Source: JBFMAE01 sp040756085 (lineage in GTDB: Bacteria; Desulfobacterota; BSN033; UBA1163). Taken from it: a stretch of DNA of 5,337 nt. Numbering within the stretch: the stretch's first letter is position 1; every line of letters starts with the position of its first letter. Shown here one piece after another: positions 5,146-5,337 of this stretch. The stretch is from the NCBI GenBank assembly GCA_040756085.1, contig JBFMAE010000130.1, forward strand, positions 1 to 5,337. The letters run 5' to 3'. The notes beneath the pieces were generated by a model. It saw only the letters and a program-made list of their open reading frames with translations. It was not told where the DNA came from and searched no databases. Made by a program: the position numbers and the translations under genes.

Positions 5146-5337
5146 TCATTTTTTAAACAGCCAGCCTTGTAAGAGTGTTATTAATGCTGGCAGATAAATT
5201 ATTGTCATTACCGCACTGAGCATCATCATGCTCGCAATAAATGCACCCACTGTTATATAAGGTGTAAGAGATGCAAAGAGCATGACTGAAAAGGCAGAGG
5301 CAAAGAGCGCCGCATTGCGCATTACTCCCTTACCAGG
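5146..5337 (-). CDS. RND/MMPL-family transporter, C-terminal end (gene continues beyond the window)
   Basis: Only the last 63 codons and the TGA are present. The fragment starts PGKGVMRNAALFASAFSVML and contains two hydrophobic segments, about residues 8-25 and 28-57, ending in YLPALITLLQGWLFKK. The pattern matches the final transmembrane helices of RND-superfamily exporters of the MMPL/HpnN-like type: GK-(x)n-N-AL, a small-residue helix with a Phe-Ser-rich stretch, then a helix closing with LPAL. These are proton-driven inner-membrane pumps for lipids and other hydrophobic compounds. The LolA-like and barrel genes immediately downstream on the same strand are common partners of this transporter type and raise confidence. 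Substrate and full length cannot be judged. The 80-bp gap to the next gene is short enough for one operon. Confidence 0.75.
   Translation of the reverse strand, partial: PGKGVMRNAALFASAFSVMLFASLTPYITVGAFIASMMMLSAVMTIIYLPALITLLQGWLFKK

Noticed and set aside
1..5337. CRISPR arrays, tRNA or rRNA genes, transposases
   Set aside because: No regularly spaced repeats, cloverleaf-like segments, rRNA core sequences or transposase motifs were seen on either strand.

Overview
The window looks like a piece of a Gram-negative, probably denitrifying or NO-detoxifying bacterium. It carries the start of a cytochrome-c-dependent nitric oxide reductase (norC-norB), an outer-membrane beta-barrel protein with a signal peptide, a LolA-like periplasmic protein and the C-terminus of an RND/MMPL-type inner-membrane transporter. 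Base composition looks moderate, slightly AT-rich by eye. I cannot fix the phylum from the sequence. Nothing looks archaeal or phage-like.

Layout, left to right. (1) Positions 1-1096, minus strand: norB (only the first 93 codons are inside) preceded by norC. They are separated by 120 bp holding an imperfect inverted repeat. NorC is unusual: after a standard membrane-anchored monoheme NorC (about residues 1-140) it continues into a second class I cytochrome c domain, so it has two CXXCH motifs. Upstream of norC is a perfect CRP/FNR-family palindrome, TTGACTTAAGTCAA, placed for class II activation of a plausible -10. This points to anaerobic or NO control. (2) Positions 1097-1458: no convincing gene. 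The stretch holds the norC promoter and a 104-bp segment bounded by near-perfect terminal inverted repeats and a 4-bp direct repeat (MITE-like). (3) Positions 1459-1689, plus strand: a small lipoprotein gene with a good Shine-Dalgarno and lipobox, interrupted by an in-frame TAG at codon 32 and open again for 44 codons to a TAA. (4) Positions 1703-5337, minus strand: a likely operon transcribed right to left. It runs RND transporter (3' end only), LolA-like lipoprotein-sorting-type protein, outer-membrane beta-barrel (4-bp ATGA overlap), then a PLP-dependent cysteine desulfurase 19 bp further on.

How the parts fit. NorC passes electrons to NorB for 2 NO to N2O, and the extra heme domain may be a built-in electron-entry module. 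The RND, LolA-like and barrel genes together cover inner membrane, periplasm and outer membrane, and plausibly move a hydrophobic or lipid-like cargo across the envelope; the cargo is unknown. The cysteine desulfurase could supply sulfur for Fe-S or other thio-cofactors, or, judging by its active-site loop, act on selenocysteine. Its link to the transport genes is positional only.
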